DNA of 64,000 nt. It comes from JAKACA01 sp052143575. Its GTDB lineage: Bacteria; Actinomycetota; Acidimicrobiia; Acidimicrobiales; Bog-793. Location of the stretch: the NCBI GenBank assembly GCA_052143575.1, contig JBKQSP010000107.1:1-64000 (forward strand). The letters run 5' to 3'. Both the position numbers and the translations under genes were made by a program. This document shows positions 55,422 to 64,000 of this stretch, piece by piece. How positions within the stretch are numbered: position 1 is the stretch's first letter; each line of letters starts with the position of its first letter. The notes below the pieces were generated by a model. That model saw only the letters and a program-made list of their open reading frames with translations, was not told the origin of the DNA and did not search any database.

Positions 55422-56843
55422 ATGACCATGCCGTCTGTCGTCGACTCAGCTCAGCGGATACGTAGCGGCGAACAGTCCGCCGAGGCGCTCACGCGGGAGT
55501 GCCTGGAGGCCGTCGCCGCTGCCAATGTGGACCTCAACGCCTTCGTCCATCTCGACGGCGACGGCGCCTTGGCGGCTGCTCGCGCCGTCGACGCCGCCGT
55601 GCGCGCCGGGCGACACGAGGATCTGGGGCCCTTGGCAGGCGTGCCGTTCGGGGTGAAGGATCTCGACGACTGCGCCGGCATGCCCACGACGCGCGGGTCG
55701 CGATGGTTCGCCAACGAGCCCGCCAAGAGCGTCGACTCCATCCATGTCGGCCGCCTACGCGCCGCCGGCGCCATCCCGATCGGCAAGACGGCAACCCCGG
55801 AGTTCGGGGCGTGGGCCTACACGGCAAGTCCCTTGCTCGGTGTGACGCGAAACCCATGGGATCTCACCCGCACGCCGGGCGGCTCGAGCGGTGGATCGAG
55901 CGCGGCTGTCTCCGCGGGCCTCGTCCCGTTCTGCACGGCGAGCGACGGAGGTGGCTCGATCCGGACGCCGGCGGCCTTCACCGGCCTGGTCGGCCTGCGG
56001 GCGAGCTACGGGCGCGTGCCCACCTTCGGTGACACCCACCTGGCGCAGAACGCCGTCGTGGGAAGTGTCACCACCACAGTGGCCGACACGGCACTCCTGC
56101 TCGACGTCATGGCCGGGCCAGACGGGCGGGATCGCACGTGTCTGCCGCCGCCCCCCGTCAGCTACCTCGACGCCCTCGGACGGCTCGACCTCAGCGGCCT
56201 CCGTGTGGCTTGGTCGCGGGATCTCGGCTTTGCCATCGTCGACACAGAGGTGGCCGCCATCAGCGAGGAGGCCGCCCTCGCCCTCGTCAGGGCGAGCGGA
56301 GCCGTCTTGGTCGAGCGACCGATCGTTCTCAGCGACTACACCCTCACCTACGCCTTCGCCGAGGGGGTCGACAAGTTCGTCGGCGTCGACCCCAGTCTCT
56401 GGCAGACGCGCCTCGACGAACTCGACCCGCTCATCGTGCCGGCTTGGGAGCATCTCAGTCACCTCACGCTGCCCGAACTCGCCTGGGTGGAGTCCGATCG
56501 CCGTGCGCTCGTGCGCGAGATGGCAGCCGTCTTCGACGACATCGACTTGTTGCTGACGCCCATGGATTCCGTGCCAGCCTTTGCGGCCGAAGGGCCGGCG
56601 CCGACCGAGATCAACGGCCTCGAGGTGCACGGCGGCATGTCCGTGGTCCTTTGCTTCCTTGCCAGCCTCGTGAACCTGCCGGCCCTCAGCGTGCCCGCCG
56701 GCCTGACCGCTACAGGTCTCCCGGTCGGGCTGCAAGTGATCGGACCTCGCTTCCGGGAGGACCTCGTGCTTGCGGCCGCAGCCCGCTACGAGTCGGCACG
56801 ACCCTGGCCACGCCACTGCCCGCCCTGGGGGCCGTCTCGCTGA
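55422..56843 (+). CDS. Amidase signature family enzyme
   Basis: 473 residues. Ser-cisSer-Lys triad: GVPFGVKDL (Lys79), RTPGGSSGGSSAAVSAG (cis-Ser156) and ASDGGGSIRTPAAF (Ser179). It hydrolyses an amide; the family includes aryl-acylamidases and GatA, but no gatB/gatC are near and the flanks lack GatA features, so a small-molecule amidase is likely. C-terminal LVNLPALSVPAGLTATGLPV is typical. ATG 55422. Confidence 0.92.
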   Translation: MTMPSVVDSAQRIRSGEQSAEALTRECLEAVAAANVDLNAFVHLDGDGALAAARAVDAAVRAGRHEDLGPLAGVPFGVKDLDDCAGMPTTRGSRWFANEPAKSVDSIHVGRLRAAGAIPIGKTATPEFGAWAYTASPLLGVTRNPWDLTRTPGGSSGGSSAAVSAGLVPFCTASDGGGSIRTPAAFTGLVGLRASYGRVPTFGDTHLAQNAVVGSVTTTVADTALLLDVMAGPDGRDRTCLPPPPVSYLDALGRLDLSGLRVAWSRDLGFAIVDTEVAAISEEAALALVRASGAVLVERPIVLSDYTLTYAFAEGVDKFVGVDPSLWQTRLDELDPLIVPAWEHLSHLTLPELAWVESDRRALVREMAAVFDDIDLLLTPMDSVPAFAAEGPAPTEINGLEVHGGMSVVLCFLASLVNLPALSVPAGLTATGLPVGLQVIGPRFREDLVLAAAARYESARPWPRHCPPWGPSR

Positions 56844-56916
56844 CCCAGCGGCCGTGAGGCCGTGCGGGATCCTCGGTGCAGCCGGCGCCGACCGGTACGC
56901 TCGCCACGGAGGTCGC

Positions 56917-58467
56917 ATGGCGCAGCGCCGGGGCACGTCAACATCCAACTTCGGCGTCGGCCGGCGCGAGAGCCACGATGCCGCCGGCTTCTATCGGCGG
57001 TTCCGGCCGCCGGAGGTCTCTCGGGAGGAGTCGGTCCCGCCGCCGAGCCGCGTGCCGAAGCCCTTCGTGCAGGGGGACGCTCGGACGATGGCCGAGGTGC
57101 CGGACGGATCGGTGGCACTCGTGGTGACGTCGCCTCCCTACTTCGCCGGCAAGCAATACGAGGAAGAGCTTGAGCGGGACGGCGTCCCGGGCTCCTACCT
57201 CGAGTACCTCCAGCTCCTCACCGACGTCTTCGACGAGTGCAGGCGGAAGCTGGAGCCCGGTGGCCGCATCGCCGTCAACGTCGCCAACCTGGGGCGCAAG
57301 CCCTACCGCAGCCTCTCGGCCGACGTCATCCGGATCCTGCAAGACGACCTCGGTCTCCTGCTGCGGGGAGAGGTGATCTGGCAAAAGGGCGAAGGCGCCA
57401 GTGGCTCGTGCGCCTGGGGCTCGTTCCGGAGCGCCGCGAATCCGGTCCTGCGCGACATCACCGAGCGCGTGGTCATCGCCAGCAAAGGCCGCTTCGACCG
57501 GGCACGGAGCATCAAACAGCGGCAGGAGGAGGGGTTGCCCTACGAGAGCACCCTCATGTCGGAGGACTTCATGGCTCTCACGCTCGACGTCTGGTCGATC
57601 CCGCCGGAGAGCGCCCGCCGCGTCGGTCATCCCGCTCCGTTCCCCGTGGAGCTACCCGAACAGCTGATTCGCCTCTTCACCTTCAAGGACGACCTCGTCC
57701 TCGACCCCTTCATGGGCAGCGGGTCGGCGCTGCTGGCGGCGGCCAGGCTCGGGCGGCGCTACATCGGTTACGACTTGGAGCCCGAGTACGTCGCGATCGC
57801 CGAGCGCCGAGTCCGCCAAGAACTCGATAGTGCTGGCGCATCGGCGGGACCGCGGCGAATCCAGGTGTCCATCGAGTCCAACACCGAACCCGTAGAGGAG
57901 GACTTTCAGGGCCGAGCGACGGGAGCGGGAAAGCGGGCAGAGCAACTCGCCGAGGACGCTCTGCTCGCCGCCGGCTTCGTCATCACTCGCCGCAACCATC
58001 GCATCGCCAGTACGGGCGTCACCGTCGACTTCGTTGCAACGGACGCCCACGGAGTCGTCTGGTTCTTCGACGTCGCCGGGACCTTCACGACCTACCGCGG
58101 GGGGCTGCTTCGAAACGAAACGGTCTGGAGGTCACTGGGGCGCGCCCATGCGATCCGCGGGCGCCTTACCTCCGAGTATCGCCTCGTCTTCCTGACGACC
58201 CATCTGCCGCGTCCGGCCAGTGAAGGCGACGCAGCACTGCGCGCTGCGGGGCCGTGTGCATTCTTCGACGCCATCGAGCTGCTGTCAGACGATGCGCGTG
58301 ACCGCTTGGCGCTCTACGCGAAGGGCGACAACAGCGACGCGCCGCTGGCTGGCTATTGGACGCTCGCCGACCTTTCTCGTCGCCACCCCCCCGGCCGTGT
58401 CCCACGGCAGGCGCCATCGCCGGGAGACGCAGGATCGGGTTCTTGTACTCACGTGCCGCCTGGTTGA
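56917..58467 (+). CDS. DNA methyltransferase (beta class, TSPPY) with nuclease-like C-terminus
   Basis: 516 residues. Motif IV VVTSPPYFAGKQY (71-75) precedes motif I LDPFMGSGSALLAAARLG (263-270), the beta-class order; TSPPY suggests N4-cytosine methylation. Residues 335-470 form a second domain: KRAEQLAEDALLAAGFVITR, VTVDFVATDAHGVVWFFDV (Asp371, then Phe-Asp-Val-Ala-Gly at 384-388), which resembles a PD-(D/E)XK fold whose lysine is missing. No restriction enzyme, specificity subunit or BREX gene is adjacent. GGAGG before ATG 56917; the longer frame from 56770 overlaps the amidase. Confidence 0.85.
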   Translation: MAQRRGTSTSNFGVGRRESHDAAGFYRRFRPPEVSREESVPPPSRVPKPFVQGDARTMAEVPDGSVALVVTSPPYFAGKQYEEELERDGVPGSYLEYLQLLTDVFDECRRKLEPGGRIAVNVANLGRKPYRSLSADVIRILQDDLGLLLRGEVIWQKGEGASGSCAWGSFRSAANPVLRDITERVVIASKGRFDRARSIKQRQEEGLPYESTLMSEDFMALTLDVWSIPPESARRVGHPAPFPVELPEQLIRLFTFKDDLVLDPFMGSGSALLAAARLGRRYIGYDLEPEYVAIAERRVRQELDSAGASAGPRRIQVSIESNTEPVEEDFQGRATGAGKRAEQLAEDALLAAGFVITRRNHRIASTGVTVDFVATDAHGVVWFFDVAGTFTTYRGGLLRNETVWRSLGRAHAIRGRLTSEYRLVFLTTHLPRPASEGDAALRAAGPCAFFDAIELLSDDARDRLALYAKGDNSDAPLAGYWTLADLSRRHPPGRVPRQAPSPGDAGSGSCTHVPPG

Positions 58468-58502
58468 GAACGGTTGTCGACCGAGAGAGGGAGGTGGCGC
58501 CA

Positions 58503-59585
58503 TCAGCTGAGATGACCGCGTGCCGCGATCGGCCAGCGATCGACGAGCTGCCCACCTGAGACGACCTCGTAGTAGTCGAACAGGTTGACCGCCGTGCAGA
58601 TGTGATTGGGCACGACGCGCACGACCGTTCCGATAGCCGGCGTCGGCTGCGCCCCGAGCCGTACCATGCCATGGCACTCCGAGAGAGCGGCGACGGTGGC
58701 GTCACCGAGCTCGGGGACGGCGCCGTGACCGCTCAGCCAGTCCGGCCGGTCGCTCGCCAGGGCCTTGCTGCCGGCGTCGATGACGGCTTGGCCACCTACC
58801 GCGGTGCTCACGACGGTAGCGGCGACGGCGACGGCGACATCTCTCGGTTTGGCCGTGCCGAGCGCCAGCTGCTGGCGGTCGTTGAACACATAGGTCCCTG
58901 GACGCTCTTCGGTCACCCGGCCGACGGCAGAAGCGATCGCCGTCGGGGTCGACCCGGCGCTCACGGTGGGGGCGGTGACGCCGGCGGCAGCGAGGTACTC
59001 GACGGCGAGGTCGAGCGTCCGGCTCTCGTCGGCGGCTGCCGCGGCCGCGGCGGAGGGACGGTAGCTGTGCCCGCCGTGAGTGAACACGCCGCCGACATCG
59101 AGACCGAGCTCCCCGCAGCGCAGGGCGAGGTCAACCGCTGCTTCAGGGGCGACCCCGCTGCGGTGCTGGCCGGAGTCGAGCTCGATGAGGACCGTCAGGC
59201 AGTCGGGCGCGGGTACGGCGCCAGCGAGGGCACGAGCGGCATCGATCGAGTCGACACCGACAGAGAGCCGCATCCCGCCGGCGAGTGCTCGCAGGCGGGA
59301 TGCCTTGGAACCGGCAGGGTACAAGGGGTAAGCGATGAAGATGTCGTCGAAGCCGCTGGCGGCGAACACTTCGGCCTCCCCGAGGCTGGCGACGGTCACG
59401 CCGCGCCCGCCGGCATTGATCTGCATCCTGGCGATCTGCGGCGACTTGTGCGTCTTCACGTGCGGGCGGAGCGCTACGCCAATGGCCAGCATTTGCGACG
59501 CCATCGAGTCGATGTTCGCCGACAACGTGTCGAGATCGATGACGAGCGCCGGCGTGTCGATGCCGTCCGGAAGCGACCACAGCAT
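58503..59585 (-). CDS. D-threonine aldolase / D-serine dehydratase-like PLP enzyme
   Basis: 360 residues. Alanine-racemase-type N-terminal barrel: DTPALVIDLDTLSANIDSMA, PLP lysine in RPHVKTHKSPQI (Lys44), IELDSGQHRSGV, and a C-terminal metal site in VPNHICTAVNLFDYY (His-x-Cys) as in DSD1-type enzymes that bind zinc or manganese. Acts on a D-amino acid. ATG 59585; the frame extends to 59678 but lacks homology there. Confidence 0.88.
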   Translation of the reverse strand: MLWSLPDGIDTPALVIDLDTLSANIDSMASQMLAIGVALRPHVKTHKSPQIARMQINAGGRGVTVASLGEAEVFAASGFDDIFIAYPLYPAGSKASRLRALAGGMRLSVGVDSIDAARALAGAVPAPDCLTVLIELDSGQHRSGVAPEAAVDLALRCGELGLDVGGVFTHGGHSYRPSAAAAAAADESRTLDLAVEYLAAAGVTAPTVSAGSTPTAIASAVGRVTEERPGTYVFNDRQQLALGTAKPRDVAVAVAATVVSTAVGGQAVIDAGSKALASDRPDWLSGHGAVPELGDATVAALSECHGMVRLGAQPTPAIGTVVRVVPNHICTAVNLFDYYEVVSGGQLVDRWPIAARGHLS

Positions 59586-59800
59586 GGTGGTTCCTCTCTG
59601 TCGAGACTCTGTCGGGAGCGAGACCAGTCGAGCACGGTCTCGTCCTGATGCAAAGGGAACGTCAGCAGCTTGGACCATCCTGCCAGCAAGACCCAGTTGC
59701 CCGCGTGCGAACCGCCGAGTCCGAGGGGCGGGAGTCCGCTCCTCTCAGTCGGATCGCGCGTAACCTCTGCGTCGGTATTCGTCTCGAAAGGACCCACGTC

Positions 59801-62311
59801 ATGATGCGACCGTTCCGAGCCGACGCGTCTTCTCGCGCTGCCAGGGCACCCATGAACCTGCGGCGCGTGGGTGTCAGTCTGCTCGCCGTCGTGCCGATGG
59901 CCCTTGTCGTGGTGGCTTCCGGCCAGGTCGGCTCCGCCGCAGCCAGCCCAGCAAGCCGCCACGTCGTCGTGCCAAGGACCGCGAGGGTGACACCCTCGAG
60001 CCACGTGGGCTTCACGCCCCCCCTCCCGGCCGGCACGCGCTACGCGCCGGCCAGCGCACGCCAGCCGAGCGGTGCTTCCGCGGGCCTGGCCGCCCTGAGC
60101 TTTCGCGGTGCACCGCCGGCCGACCGGCGCACGGCGCCGAGACCGAGTGCCGCCGCCCTGCGGGTCCGCTCCAGCACGAAGCGGTCGCTGAAGGCAGCCC
60201 CCGTGCCGCCCACCACGACGGAGATCACCGCAGTCAGCTGTAGCTCTTCCACGCTCTGCGTCGCCGTCGGATGGACGTCCGACTACGACACAGACGTCGG
60301 TTACGCGGCGAAGTGGAACGGCCACGCCTGGTCCACCATGAGCGTGCCGCACTACGCCCCCAACGGCTACCTGTACTCCCAGGAGTTGTACGGCGTGTCG
60401 TGTCCGTCTGCCACGAGCTGCGTTGCAGTAGGCTACGCCTCTTCCAGCGACGAGGCGCTGTCGGAGACCTGGAACGGCAGCAAATGGAGCCTCCAGTTGA
60501 CCTCCGTGTCGGAGTATCCCGAGCTCTTTGGCGTGTCGTGCGTGTCGTCTCACTACTGCAAAGCGGTCGGCACCCTCGACGACGAGCAGCCCCTCGCCCT
60601 CACCTGGGATGGCTCGACTTGGACGACTGACTCGATGCCACCCATTCCTGACTCGGAAAACTACCTCTATGGCGTTTCCTGCACCTCCGATACGTCCTGC
60701 ACCGCTGCCGGCGTCCAGGACCGCAACGAGACGCTCGTCATGTCTTGGGCGGGCGCAAGCTGGGCTCAGGTCACCGCTCTCAACCCGGGCGACGACTACG
60801 ACCACCTCTACGGGATCTCCTGTGCCGCCGGTGTCTGCATGGCCGTCGGGACGCAGGAGAACGGCGACCAGGTGACTGGCTTGATCGAAAAGCTGAACGT
60901 GGGCAGCACGTCCGTCTCGTCGGCGACGAGCGGAGCGAACCCTGACATCTCCTTTACCGACCTCGCCGCCGTCTCCTGCTCGTCTGCGAGCTTCTGTGTC
61001 GCCGTCGGCTACGGATCGAGCGTCGGCGAGGATATCGAGAACAGCTATGCGGCGTCGTACAACGGTTCGAAGTGGAAGGCGATCACGAGCGCCTCACCGG
61101 GGATGGAACCCTACGACGCGTTCATGGGTGTGTCGTGTGTCTCGAGCAGTCGCTGCATCGCGGTCGGTACGCAGTGGTCGGTAAGCACCTCTTTCACCTA
61201 TCTCGCCCTCGCCGAGGGCCTGTCCAAGGGCGCTTTCGTGACGTCGTCGGTGCCGAACCTGTTCACGACGGAGGGCTACGTCGATGCGGTGGCGTGCGCC
61301 AGCTCCAGGTTCTGCGTCGCGGTCGGCACCCTCTACCCCGGTGATGCCGACGTCGCACTCGTCGAGCTCTGGAACGGCCAGACATGGAGGATGGTTGCAT
61401 CGCCCAGCCCAGGCGGCTACGCGTCCTGGTTGGACGGCGCCTCGTGCACGTCGACCACCTTCTGCATGCTCGTCGGAGGCTTCGAGAGCTTGGAAGACGA
61501 CAACGTACCGCTCGTCGTCACCTACAACGGCTCCTCCCTCGTCGCCCATGTCGCTCCGATATCGGATCTTGACGAGTACGAGGCTGCGCTCTACTCAGTC
61601 TCGTGTGTCAGCCCCTCGGCGTGCCTCGCCGTCGGCGAGCAGTATGACCCGCCGTTCTCGGTCTGGTGGAATGGCAGGAGCCTGTCCGTGTCGGCCATGT
61701 TGCAACCTCAGGACGAGTACGCCGATCCGTATGCGGTCAGCTGTGTCTCGAAATCGAAGTGCTTCGCCGTCGTCGAGTACGAGACGAGCCAGGACTACCA
61801 GTCCTACATCAGCGAGTGGGATGGCTCCCGCTGGAGCTTCGTGACCGAGCAGGTGCGGATCCCCGGCGAGTCGGAAGTGGAGCTGGAGGGAATGCACTGC
61901 TACTCGTCCAAGCGCTGCATCGCGGTTGGCGCTGCCTATTCGGGCAGTTATTGGCGAGCGGTGAGCGACATCTACAACGGATCGAAGTGGAGCGTCAGCC
62001 TCCTCGCCCTCCCGCTCGGCTCCGAGTCCTTCGTTCTCGAGGGCATCACCTGCACGACGGCGAGCTCCTGCATCGCCGTCGGAGAGTCCGAGAGCCTGTC
62101 CAACGGCGATGACTATCCCGCCATGTCGAAGTTGACGGGGTCCACCTGGTCCCACAGCACCGTCGTCGGCAAGGGGAGCGGCCAGCTCTACAGCATCGCC
62201 TGCGCCTCGTCGTCGCTCTGTTTCGCCGGTGGAGTGAGCTACCCGAGCCTCAGCAACGACAAGGCGCTCATCGAACAGGACAAGAACGGCAGCTGGTCGG
62301 TCGCGCCCTGA
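59801..62311 (+). CDS. Secreted 14-repeat beta-propeller-like protein
   Basis: 836 residues. N-terminal signal peptide RVGVSLLAVVPMALVVVASG, a Pro/Ser/Arg-rich linker to about 150, then fourteen repeats of about 45-50 residues with pattern S-C-x-S-x-x-x-C-x-A-V-G ... W-N-G-x-x-W (examples SCSSSTLCVAVGW, AKWNGHAWS). Each repeat carries two cysteines that may pair. Fourteen units fit two seven-bladed propellers. Secreted, surface-located, function unknown. AAAGGA before ATG 59801. Confidence 0.82.
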   Translation: MMRPFRADASSRAARAPMNLRRVGVSLLAVVPMALVVVASGQVGSAAASPASRHVVVPRTARVTPSSHVGFTPPLPAGTRYAPASARQPSGASAGLAALSFRGAPPADRRTAPRPSAAALRVRSSTKRSLKAAPVPPTTTEITAVSCSSSTLCVAVGWTSDYDTDVGYAAKWNGHAWSTMSVPHYAPNGYLYSQELYGVSCPSATSCVAVGYASSSDEALSETWNGSKWSLQLTSVSEYPELFGVSCVSSHYCKAVGTLDDEQPLALTWDGSTWTTDSMPPIPDSENYLYGVSCTSDTSCTAAGVQDRNETLVMSWAGASWAQVTALNPGDDYDHLYGISCAAGVCMAVGTQENGDQVTGLIEKLNVGSTSVSSATSGANPDISFTDLAAVSCSSASFCVAVGYGSSVGEDIENSYAASYNGSKWKAITSASPGMEPYDAFMGVSCVSSSRCIAVGTQWSVSTSFTYLALAEGLSKGAFVTSSVPNLFTTEGYVDAVACASSRFCVAVGTLYPGDADVALVELWNGQTWRMVASPSPGGYASWLDGASCTSTTFCMLVGGFESLEDDNVPLVVTYNGSSLVAHVAPISDLDEYEAALYSVSCVSPSACLAVGEQYDPPFSVWWNGRSLSVSAMLQPQDEYADPYAVSCVSKSKCFAVVEYETSQDYQSYISEWDGSRWSFVTEQVRIPGESEVELEGMHCYSSKRCIAVGAAYSGSYWRAVSDIYNGSKWSVSLLALPLGSESFVLEGITCTTASSCIAVGESESLSNGDDYPAMSKLTGSTWSHSTVVGKGSGQLYSIACASSSLCFAGGVSYPSLSNDKALIEQDKNGSWSVAP

Positions 62312-62343
62312 CGCCTTGGGCCTCCGCGGAGAGAGGCGACGAC

Positions 62344-62399
62344 GCTGCGGTTTCGACGCAGCAGCCATTGTCGTGTGACGACGAAGACGGGTCGTCTTC
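62344..62399 (+). terminator. Two tandem stem-loops after the propeller gene
   Basis: GCTGCG / CGCAGC (62344-62349 and 62357-62362) and GAAGACG / CGTCTTC (62383-62389 and 62393-62399, 3-base loop) in the gap before the next gene. No U-tract, so a GC-type terminator or processing site is a guess. Confidence 0.4.
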
Positions 62400-62502
62400 C
62401 CTCCGCGGGCGGGTGTAGCTTCAAGGCGAAACGGACTCTCAGCGGTCCAGGCGGTTTCGGCGCACCGTTGACGTGTGCCGATCGGGGGCAATGGAGGCGA
62501 CC

Positions 62503-63903
62503 ATGGCAAGGCAACGCCGGCGCACGCACGTGGAGCGCCATCGGGCATCTCGTCGATTCGCTGCTTTCGTGGCCCTCGTAGGACTGCTCGCCGTCATCGG
62601 TCCCGTTGCCGTCTCGTCGGCGGCCTCCGCGTCGGCTGCGTCGCCCTCCTGGATCAACAAGATGGATCCTGGCGACGACTTCGAGCCACCCAGCAATCTC
62701 TACGGGGCCTCGATGGCCTACGACCCGGCCATGAAAGCCATGGTCCTCTACGGCGGGTACCTCTCCAACTTCGGCGTACAGCCCACCTACGACACCTTGA
62801 GCAGCCAAGGCTGGACGCTCGGCTTGCCCGGGCCGGGCGGGACCGACTTGCACGCCGGGTACTTCGCCTCGATGGCCTACGACCCTGCCATGTCCGGCAT
62901 GCTCCTGTACAACACGAATGGAAAGACGTGGATGCTGAAGGACTCCGCCTGGACCGAGTTCGGGCAGTCGGGACCCACACCGGGAGCACGAAGCGAGGCA
63001 TCGATGGCCTATGACGCCGCCTCCGGCCAGATGGTCCTCTTCGGCGGGGCAGGCGGCGGTGAAGGCTCCTGCGGCTTGGCTTGCAGCGACACCTGGATCT
63101 GGAACGGCTCCAAGTGGAGGCAGGCGATCGATCCCACCGACAAACACGGGTGCCCGTCGGACTGTCCCGACAGCCCACCAGCCGGGTACTGGGGCTCGAT
63201 GGTCTACGACGCCGCCACTCGGGATCTCGTGCTCACCCCCGGGCTGACGCCGTTCAAAGACACTCCTCCACGTGGCACCTACATCTGGAACGGGACGAAG
63301 TGGAGCCGCAAGACGGCCGCGCTCCCGTCCGGCACCTACCTCGGCTCCATGGCCTACGACCCCGCAACGGGCAACGTCGTGCAGTTCGGGGGATTCGGCA
63401 ACAGCCAGCTGCAGCGCCGAACGTGGACGTGGAACGGCAGCACCTGGTCCGCCACGACCGCTCCCGGCCCGAGTGCCCGCCGTGGGGCGGCGATGGCCTA
63501 CGACCCCGCCACTCGTTTCGTGATCCTCTTCGGCGGTGACAACAGCAGCGCGGACTTCGTCCCTGTACCGGATCTCCCATGGAACTGGGGGTACACCTAC
63601 GTATCGACGGCCACCGCTCTCTCGGCGTCCGCCAACCCCGCCATCACCGGCAAGGCGGTCTCCTACACCGCCAAGGTGACTCCGAACCCCGGCGGCGGCA
63701 CGGTCCGCTTCACGAGCAACGGCGCCACCATCGCGGGGTGCGGCGCCGTGGCGGTCGCCCATTCCACCGGTAAGGCGACCTGCAAGATCACGTACCGCAC
63801 GGCCGGCTCGCTCTCGATCCTTGCTTCCTTCTCCGGGCACGCCGGCTACGAGACGTCGAAATCCGCCGTTCTGCACGAGAAGGTGAAGGTGGCACGAGTC
63901 TGA
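62503..63903 (+). CDS. Secreted kelch-like repeat protein with C-terminal Ig-like domain
   Basis: 466 residues. Signal peptide AAFVALVGLLAVIGPVAVSS ending ASASAAS. Six or so kelch-like repeats centred on ASMAYDPAMKAMVLYGG, SMAYDAASGQMVLFGGAGGG, SMAYDPATGNVVQFGG and MAYDPATRFVILFGGD with W-x-W-N-G-x-x-W spacers form a propeller; a C-terminal bacterial Ig-like domain (SANPAITGKAVSYTAKVTP, GGGTVRFTSNG) follows. Probably an extracellular binding protein. GGAGG five bases before ATG 62503; earlier starts at 62473/62491 are less likely. Shares W-N-G-x-x-W blades with the preceding gene. Confidence 0.82.
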   Translation: MARQRRRTHVERHRASRRFAAFVALVGLLAVIGPVAVSSAASASAASPSWINKMDPGDDFEPPSNLYGASMAYDPAMKAMVLYGGYLSNFGVQPTYDTLSSQGWTLGLPGPGGTDLHAGYFASMAYDPAMSGMLLYNTNGKTWMLKDSAWTEFGQSGPTPGARSEASMAYDAASGQMVLFGGAGGGEGSCGLACSDTWIWNGSKWRQAIDPTDKHGCPSDCPDSPPAGYWGSMVYDAATRDLVLTPGLTPFKDTPPRGTYIWNGTKWSRKTAALPSGTYLGSMAYDPATGNVVQFGGFGNSQLQRRTWTWNGSTWSATTAPGPSARRGAAMAYDPATRFVILFGGDNSSADFVPVPDLPWNWGYTYVSTATALSASANPAITGKAVSYTAKVTPNPGGGTVRFTSNGATIAGCGAVAVAHSTGKATCKITYRTAGSLSILASFSGHAGYETSKSAVLHEKVKVARV

Positions 63904-64000
63904 GGCGAGCTGCCGAAGCCTGGAGGTGACACGCTCGGGACAGGAAGCCCCCTCCCTGACCCGAACCGCGCCGGTCCGGCCACCCTCGTACGGGTAGCAG

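Noticed and set aside
63904..64000. Short GTG frame at the right edge (about 24 codons)
   Set aside because: Too short, closes before the window end and resembles nothing; no feature is called in this last stretch.

Overview
The window is GC-rich, gene-dense chromosomal DNA from an actinomycete-type bacterium. Gene order around dnaA (dciA-recF-dnaN-dnaA / rpmH-rnpA-yidD-yidC-jag-rsmG-parA-parB-cwlM-trxA-trxB-murJ-DUF6049-cca) and the block ino1-padR...rpsF-ssb-rpsR-rplI-dnaB match what I recall of mycobacterial chromosomes. Mycobacterial markers such as a sigM/mutT4 neighbour are absent and several proteins are unusual, so a deep-branching actinobacterial class (for example Acidimicrobiia) is my inference; the sequence alone does not prove it. 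No rRNA, tRNA, CRISPR array or insertion sequence was recognised.

Layout. 1-8.8 kb: replication origin region, with dnaA-dnaN-recF-dciA transcribed leftward and the ribosomal L34/RNase P/membrane insertase/Jag/RsmG genes rightward. 8.8-11.2 kb: parS-like repeats, a LAGLIDADG-like gene and parAB. 11.2-21.3 kb: an amidase-like CwlM homologue that has lost its zinc ligands, thioredoxin system, DegV, MurJ, a DUF6049 secreted protein, an HDAC-fold deacetylase and CCA transferase. 21.3-32.5 kb: a PAS-GGDEF-EAL protein, inositol-phosphate synthase with its PadR regulator, a CPBP protease, panB, and the S6-SSB-S18-L9-DnaB block, where DnaB carries a 181-residue mini-intein. 32.5-39 kb: Ku and assorted metabolic enzymes.

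39.1-50.7 kb is the most unusual part. An Hsp70-like ATPase and two dynamin-like GTPases (resembling mycobacterial IniC/IniA) are followed by two convergent transcription units. The rightward unit encodes a Ser/Thr/Pro-repeat protein, a small protein resembling the NHLP RiPP leader family, and a sulfotransferase. The leftward unit encodes a (Gly-Gly-Gly-Pro)n repeat protein, a fusion of an Stf0-type sulfotransferase to a prolyl-hydroxylase-like 2-oxoglutarate oxygenase, an SDR dehydrogenase and a second 2OG oxygenase. I propose this as a system that hydroxylates and then sulfates (perhaps also oxidises) low-complexity proline-rich polypeptides, possibly linked to the envelope-acting dynamin module.

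50.9-64 kb: a MerR regulator, a hydrolase-TetR operon, a two-component system, an amidase, a DNA methyltransferase with a nuclease-like tail, a D-threonine aldolase/D-serine dehydratase-like enzyme and two secreted repeat proteins. Several regulator genes here (padR, merR, the hydrolase-tetR operon) have good promoters only 6-7 bases before the start codon, predicting leaderless mRNAs.
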